Of a stretch of DNA of 64,000 nt, positions 59,919-64,000 are shown one piece after another (position 1 is the stretch's first letter; every line of letters begins with the position of its first letter). Source of the stretch: Actinomycetota bacterium (lineage in GTDB: Bacteria > Actinomycetota > Aquicultoria > SURF-47); assembly GCA_003599235.1 (NCBI GenBank), contig QZJE01000017.1, positions 1 through 64,000 on the forward strand, given 5' to 3'. The position numbers and the translations under genes were made by a program. The notes under the pieces were generated by a model, which searched no databases, was not told the origin of the DNA, and worked only from the letters and a program-made list of their open reading frames with translations.

Positions 59919-60919
59919 TAAGTAGATTTTCCTTTGCCGGCTCGCTCAATTAATCCCATCTCAATAAGCTTACGAAAATCCAAGCTACGAGTGGCTTTGG
60001 CTCGCTCCGTTAGTTTGGCATAATCCTTATCGGTAATAAATCCGTTCTTCTTTATATAATTAAGCAATTTCTGGTGGTAAGGCTTAAGTGTTTTATCAGG
60101 CGTTATGATAAAAGATTCCAACTCTTTTTCTACTCTTAACAGTTCATCAATAATGCCATCGGTAAAATATTCCAGCCATTCGGTAAAATCGATGTCTTTT
60201 TCAATATCGTAGTAGCTTCCAAAAGCGCCAACTTTTTGGAAGTATCTGGAAACATTTTTATTATAGTAATTCTCAAAACTAAAAAGGTTAAAGGTGTTAA
60301 GCCCCATGTCAGCCAGCAAAACCTTTGTGGCTAAGCGGGCGCATCTTCCATTACCGTCAATAAAAGGATGAATAATGACGAATTGCTTATGAAAGATTCC
60401 AGCCAAAATTAAAGGATCTACCTTCTTTTTGTTTTGCTGCACATACTTAATTAGGTCATTTAGCAAAGGTTTTACATCCTGATGGTCAGGCGGAAGATAT
60501 ATCGGTTCTCTTTTCCTTGGGTCGTTGACAAAAACCGGTTCTTTTCTAATTTTGCCATTGGCATAATCAGCAATTAGGCCTTTTGTGATTGTCTTTTGGA
60601 TATTAAGGATTAAGTTTAAATTAAACCTATTATGGCCGGTATTTAATTTTTTTAGGGCTTGGTTGTAGTTTAGTACCTCTTTCTCGCTATCACGGATATT
60701 ACTTGGTTTTGATTTAAGGATCTTTTTAACCGCAGTTAGAGGTAGAGGATTGCCCTCAATACTGGTTGAAGAAAACGAAGAAATTTCCCTTGCATTTTTT
60801 TCAAGCTCCAGCAAAATTACATCAGAGAATGTTTGGCTATTTAGCTCAGTTATTAAGCTTGCTATTTGCTTGATATGCTTAAGTAAATTATTGTTGATAG
60901 AATATTTTGGTCTAAACAT
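59900..60919 (-). CDS. Fic family protein
   Basis: 339 residues. An N-terminal Fic-associated helical region (IEGNPLPLTAVKKIL with the SSTSIEGN segment that often holds the inhibitory Glu), the Fic core with HPFIDGNGRCARL (catalytic His and anion-binding loop), and a C-terminal winged helix (KNGFITDKDYAKLTERAKATRS). Such proteins transfer AMP from ATP to target proteins; here a DNA-binding tail suggests a regulator that may control itself. The promoter is embedded in an operator-like repeat at 60922-60946. Confidence 0.9.
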   Translation of the reverse strand: MFRPKYSINNNLLKHIKQIASLITELNSQTFSDVILLELEKNAREISSFSSTSIEGNPLPLTAVKKILKSKPSNIRDSEKEVLNYNQALKKLNTGHNRFNLNLILNIQKTITKGLIADYANGKIRKEPVFVNDPRKREPIYLPPDHQDVKPLLNDLIKYVQQNKKKVDPLILAGIFHKQFVIIHPFIDGNGRCARLATKVLLADMGLNTFNLFSFENYYNKNVSRYFQKVGAFGSYYDIEKDIDFTEWLEYFTDGIIDELLRVEKELESFIITPDKTLKPYHQKLLNYIKKNGFITDKDYAKLTERAKATRSLDFRKLIEMGLIERAGKGKSTYYKLKQ

Positions 60920-60921
60920 TA

Positions 60922-60955
60922 GTCTAATATTAGACGAAAATTAGACGAATGTCAA
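60922..60955 (-). promoter_or_regulatory. Fic gene promoter with embedded operator repeats
   Basis: On the minus strand TTGACA (60950-60955), 17 bases, TAATAT (60927-60932), then seven bases to the ATG. GTCTAATATTAGAC (60922-60935) is a perfect 14-base palindrome covering the -10, and another ATTAGAC half-site lies at 60940-60946 in the spacer. Autoregulation by the winged-helix tail of Fic is an attractive guess. Confidence 0.65.
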
Positions 60956-60982
60956 TCATTATGCCAGGTAAGTTTTCCCAAA

Positions 60983-61669
60983 TCATAGCCTAATTCTAAG
61001 CATCTCATTGCCGCCTTTAATTACTTCATAATCAACTGTCTGGATTTCTGTAGATAGTTCCCCTGATTCTAAGTCTGTAATTAGCGGCTCTAAGAAGGCA
61101 GACCTTGTTCCATTCATGCTAACCAATGGAAATAGGCGGATTTCCTTATTAGTTATGCGGACTAGTTCTAAAATAGTATCTAAGTGAAATTGATAGTCGA
61201 GTTTGTCATCCCATATGAACAAAAAATGGGAAGCCAAGCATATTTCAAATTGTTTGTCTTTTAAATCATTTTTAGGAAAACTAGTAGCTAGGTATCTTTG
61301 CCTGTTTGCTTGATAATCATCAAAGAACTTATCGAAAGCTTTTTGTCTTTGAGCTCTAAAATCATCTACATTCTTGTTGTCTTTCCAAGTATAAAGGTGG
61401 GCAACTTTGGGTAGCTGCTCCATGGCCGAGTTTAGCTGCATTTCAAATCGCTCTCTTATTTGGCTTGGCTCAAAATCATATATAGGGTCACTTGCAGTTA
61501 TGTCATATCCTTTGGCCCTGGCTTCAGCACAAAAAGAACTACAGCCGGAAGCAACATCTAGGATAGTATTGCCCTCAAGGACTTTATTATCCAAGGCAAA
61601 CAAGCGGCAGTACTCACTAAATGTCCGGCCCAAGGAGGCAATTTCACTGAATTCCAGCTGTTTTTTCAT
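60983..61669 (-). CDS. SAM-dependent methyltransferase-like protein
   Basis: 228 residues. Motif I of Rossmann methyltransferases is NTILDVASGCSSFCAEA (DVxSGxSxF) followed by ITASDP as the acidic end of strand 2; CLASHFLFIW is at the place of motif IV. The rest agrees with a small class I methyltransferase. The substrate is unknown. TATATT (61679-61684, minus) with TG before it is a possible -10, nine bases before the ATG. Confidence 0.75.
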   Translation of the reverse strand: MKKQLEFSEIASLGRTFSEYCRLFALDNKVLEGNTILDVASGCSSFCAEARAKGYDITASDPIYDFEPSQIRERFEMQLNSAMEQLPKVAHLYTWKDNKNVDDFRAQRQKAFDKFFDDYQANRQRYLATSFPKNDLKDKQFEICLASHFLFIWDDKLDYQFHLDTILELVRITNKEIRLFPLVSMNGTRSAFLEPLITDLESGELSTEIQTVDYEVIKGGNEMLRIRL

Positions 61670-61777
61670 TTGCTGTCCAATATAACAGCAAAAGTTTTTA
61701 TTGGTCTACTGATTTCTTTTAAGTTTTTCTTCCAATTACCGAAAAGTATAGGTAAGGCATACAAAGGAGTATTTATT

Positions 61778-62548
61778 ATGCAAAGAAGTAAATATCTAGC
61801 TGTTGGAATTGTTTGCTTTATTCTCGGAGCCACTCTTTTGCAACCCATATCGGCGGCAACTAATGCTACAGCTAAGTGGGTAAAGAGATATTTCTATACA
61901 AAGAAGCTGGCTAACAGGCGGTATTTAACCAAAACAAGTGCCAATAGATACTTTCTTAAAAAGAAAGATGCAGCGTCGTCTTATTTAACTAATGCTAATG
62001 CTCTATCTACTTATCTAACACAATCTGGGGCTTCTACCACCTATTTTCCACTAACTGGTGGAACGCTGACAGGTTCGGTAACAGCTAGTGATTATAATTA
62101 TTCTTCAGTTGCAAGTAAAACTTACACCGTTAATGCTGTTACTTTTGTTCCATTGTCTGATTTAGTGATAAGTTATTCCGGTGTAAACCTAGGAATATAT
62201 AAAAGCGGTGGCACTTCGGGAGAGGCACGTGCTAGCGTTAATTTACCAAACGGAGCAGTAGTTACTGGGGTGACTACCTATTACTATGATAATGACGATA
62301 CGGGAAAATGGATAGAAGTGCAGCTGTTAAGAGATACATTAAGCACGGCCAGTCAAAATGGGATGACAGATACAGGTGCTTTGGGATCAGGAACTCCGGG
62401 CAACACAAGCTCAACTGATAATTCCGTTGATTATGCCACTATAGACAATGATACGTATAGTTATCACATAAATGCTGTCTTATCTTCCAGTAACGCAAAC
62501 TGCACTTTAAGACACGTAAAAATAAACTACACGATTGCAAAACCCTAA
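61778..62548 (+). CDS. Secreted protein with tail-fibre-like repeats
   Basis: 256 residues from ATG 61778, preceded by AAAGGAG; the frame extends 36 codons upstream without a signal. Signal peptide about 1-27 (YLAVGIVCFILGATLLQPISAA). Residues 35-90 contain repeated YLT/YFL units about ten residues apart, ending in YFPLTGGTLTGSV, a motif common in phage tail fibres. The rest is a beta-rich domain without known signature. Likely extracellular or cell-surface; it recalls the collar-like parts of the giant protein only in general style. Confidence 0.65.
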   Translation: MQRSKYLAVGIVCFILGATLLQPISAATNATAKWVKRYFYTKKLANRRYLTKTSANRYFLKKKDAASSYLTNANALSTYLTQSGASTTYFPLTGGTLTGSVTASDYNYSSVASKTYTVNAVTFVPLSDLVISYSGVNLGIYKSGGTSGEARASVNLPNGAVVTGVTTYYYDNDDTGKWIEVQLLRDTLSTASQNGMTDTGALGSGTPGNTSSTDNSVDYATIDNDTYSYHINAVLSSSNANCTLRHVKINYTIAKP

Positions 62549-62563
62549 GTCCTTTTTGGCAGA

Positions 62564-63178
62564 TTACTTACTTACCGGCTGTCTAATAACAGTCCTCAAC
62601 TTATCGGGAGCGGTTCGGCGGGGGTCGCCTAAGTAGATCTCATGGTGCTTGTCTCTTAAACTATAGCCATTATCTTCGGCGAACTGATGAAGTTTTTGGA
62701 TGGTTGGGGCTTCTTCGGTATACGGGCCAATGTGCATTATCTGCACGCATAAACCTTCGTTGTATTTCTCTAAGCGGGCTTTTTCTAGCCCTTCGGGATT
62801 TTTCTTCTCCTTTAGCTGCTTAGATGCGGCCTCAAACTGATCTTGAGTGACAAAATCCGGCTGCATTATCATAGATGTCCATTTCCACTCTTCTTTTCTA
62901 CTTTCATCGCCAAAGGCTTCCATATCATCAGCCCACCACAGGCCTTCCAGTGGAGGAATGGTCCAGTCAGGCCCGCCGCTTAACTTGCTGGTAAATTTCA
63001 AGGTATAGGCAAGGCCATAAAGTACCATCATAGAGTCCATGTACTCTTTGGACGTTCCAGGATAACCTTCTCCATCAACCATAGCAAACTGCATTTCGGG
63101 GACATCGACAACAACCGGCTCTTTAGCTGAAGGTAAATATAGGTTTTTATATTTCTTCTTAAAGTCAATCTTTTCCAT
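62564..63178 (-). CDS. GyrI-like small-molecule-binding domain protein
   Basis: 204 residues. The sequence MDGEGYPG-like MVDGEGYPGTSKEY, GLWWADD and CVQIMHIGPYTEEAPTIQKL are typical of GyrI-like/SOUL-related stand-alone domains (AraC effector-binding superfamily). There is no helix-turn-helix part, so it is not itself a transcription factor of the AraC type. Ligand unknown. Converges with the secreted-protein gene, 15 bases away. Confidence 0.85.
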   Translation of the reverse strand: MEKIDFKKKYKNLYLPSAKEPVVVDVPEMQFAMVDGEGYPGTSKEYMDSMMVLYGLAYTLKFTSKLSGGPDWTIPPLEGLWWADDMEAFGDESRKEEWKWTSMIMQPDFVTQDQFEAASKQLKEKKNPEGLEKARLEKYNEGLCVQIMHIGPYTEEAPTIQKLHQFAEDNGYSLRDKHHEIYLGDPRRTAPDKLRTVIRQPVSK

Positions 63179-63224
63179 CGGTTAGCAATATTATAACCAA
63201 TTGGTTTATTGATATACAGGTTTA

Positions 63225-63234
63225 TGGGTACAAT
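63225..63234 (+). promoter_or_regulatory. -10 of the PIG-L gene (leaderless)
   Basis: TGGG-TACAAT; the hexamer (63229-63234) ends six bases before the ATG at 63241. The TG is one base further away than in a standard extended -10. Confidence 0.4.
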
Positions 63235-63240
63235 CAATCT

Positions 63241-64000
63241 ATGTTTCTTAAACGCATCTTGTTATTAGCTGTAGTATTTATTGCCATCATTATTCTGGCC
63301 GTTGTGGTCTTGATGTTTGTGCTAGGGCCACTAATGAATTACCTCAACAAACCGGCTGACATAAAAAAGGCTAAAGAAAATGGTGACGATCTACTGGCCT
63401 TAAAAAACCAAACCTTCCTGGTTTTCGTAGCTCACCCCGATGATGCCGAGTGGTACTGTAGCGGCACTTTGGCGATGCTAGCTAGGGCTGGAAATAAAGT
63501 AATAGTAGTCGATAGCACCTCTGGTGAAAAGGGTGCAATGGTAGATAATCTCGATAAGATACGAGAAGAAAAACAGCTAGAAGCTTCGAAGATTCTAGGT
63601 TATGCAGATACTATCTTCTTGCGCCACCCTGACAGAGGCTTGCCTAAAGCAAAAAATCTGGCTAATGAATATAAGGAGCTAATTAAGAAATATAAGCCCA
63701 AAGCGATATTTAGTTTCGATAGTGAGCACCAAGCACTTGTTTACCATCACGCAGACCATATTGCTGCCGGAGAAGCAACTATTAGAGCAGCTAAAGAGTT
63801 CGATAACTTGGAACTCTATCTCTTTCATTCATCAAAAAATAATGTTGTAATCAACTATGAGCCGGTTAAGATGCTAAAAAGCCATGCCTTATTAGTTATT
63901 ACTCAATACGGACAGAATGGATTTTGGATAAGAATACTTCGTAGCTTCTTTCGCTTGCGTTCTTCTGAGGAGCCCAACATGAACTACGGTCAGCGGGTAA
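63241..64000 (+). CDS. PIG-L family deacetylase (3' end outside window)
   Basis: Open from ATG 63241 to the window end, 253 codons. One N-terminal membrane helix (about 5-30) anchors the protein; then VFVAHPDDAEWYC holds the AHPDD zinc-binding motif, and YHHADHIAAG the later His pair of the LmbE/PIG-L family. These enzymes remove acetyl groups from N-acetylglucosamine conjugates such as precursors of mycothiol or bacillithiol, or from other sugars. The substrate is not known; the membrane anchor suggests a lipid or cell-wall glycan. Genes after it are outside the window. Confidence 0.88.
   Translation, partial: MFLKRILLLAVVFIAIIILAVVVLMFVLGPLMNYLNKPADIKKAKENGDDLLALKNQTFLVFVAHPDDAEWYCSGTLAMLARAGNKVIVVDSTSGEKGAMVDNLDKIREEKQLEASKILGYADTIFLRHPDRGLPKAKNLANEYKELIKKYKPKAIFSFDSEHQALVYHHADHIAAGEATIRAAKEFDNLELYLFHSSKNNVVINYEPVKMLKSHALLVITQYGQNGFWIRILRSFFRLRSSEEPNMNYGQRV

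Overview
This window looks like a chromosomal piece of an anaerobic bacterium of low to moderate GC content. It has a complete rRNA operon and a bacterial A/V-type ATPase operon instead of an F-type one. Oxygen-stress genes are of the anaerobe kind (rubrerythrin, class II superoxide reductase), and there is nickel/cobalt handling (CooT-like protein, CbiM(N)QO transporter). The UPF0182 membrane protein, a PASTA-containing class A penicillin-binding protein and a striking number of apparently leaderless genes point to a deep, uncultured member of Actinobacteriota or a relative. This placement is an inference from gene families; I could not run a 16S comparison.

Layout. 1-8714 (minus strand): ATPase operon, transcribed H-I-K-E-C-F-A-B-D, with D cut by the window edge. 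8715-9243: divergent promoter region. 9244-25662: one uninterrupted gene for a 5472-residue exported protein. It combines collar-like HxH segments, fibronectin III pairs, glycine-rich blocks, DNRLRE-like and Ig-like domains with a C-terminal multiheme cytochrome (15 CxxCH plus one CX14CH). 25711-27372: DUF3842, CooT-like, rubrerythrin and desulfoferrodoxin genes. 27367-30084: His-rich mini-protein, then the CbiM(N)-CbiQ-CbiO transporter behind a probable transcription attenuator. 30148-38563: DUF1015, diguanylate cyclase, ligA, CPBP protease and gatCAB. 38653-44728: UPF0182, PolX, alkyladenine glycosylase and a NIF3-like protein. 44810-48570: divergent PBP1A-type enzyme and tyrS. 48691-55875: rRNA operon with three group I introns in the 23S gene, two of them carrying LAGLIDADG endonuclease genes. 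55918-64000: an accessory-looking stretch with a gene fragment, small membrane and hypothetical proteins, ORF6N, GNAT, Fic, methyltransferase, a secreted protein, a GyrI-like protein and a PIG-L deacetylase cut by the window end.

How it fits together. The giant cytochrome is divergent from the ATPase operon. Its architecture suggests a cell-surface electron-transfer or adhesion filament, but no heme-maturation gene or other cytochrome lies in the window. The metal and oxygen-defence genes fit a nickel-using strict anaerobe. Transcription signals show a recurring style: an extended -10 (TGnTAnnnT) ending six or seven bases before the ATG, with little or no 5' leader. Several families of palindromic repeat sit between genes, and related short elements are inserted in frame within atpB and the glycosylase gene.
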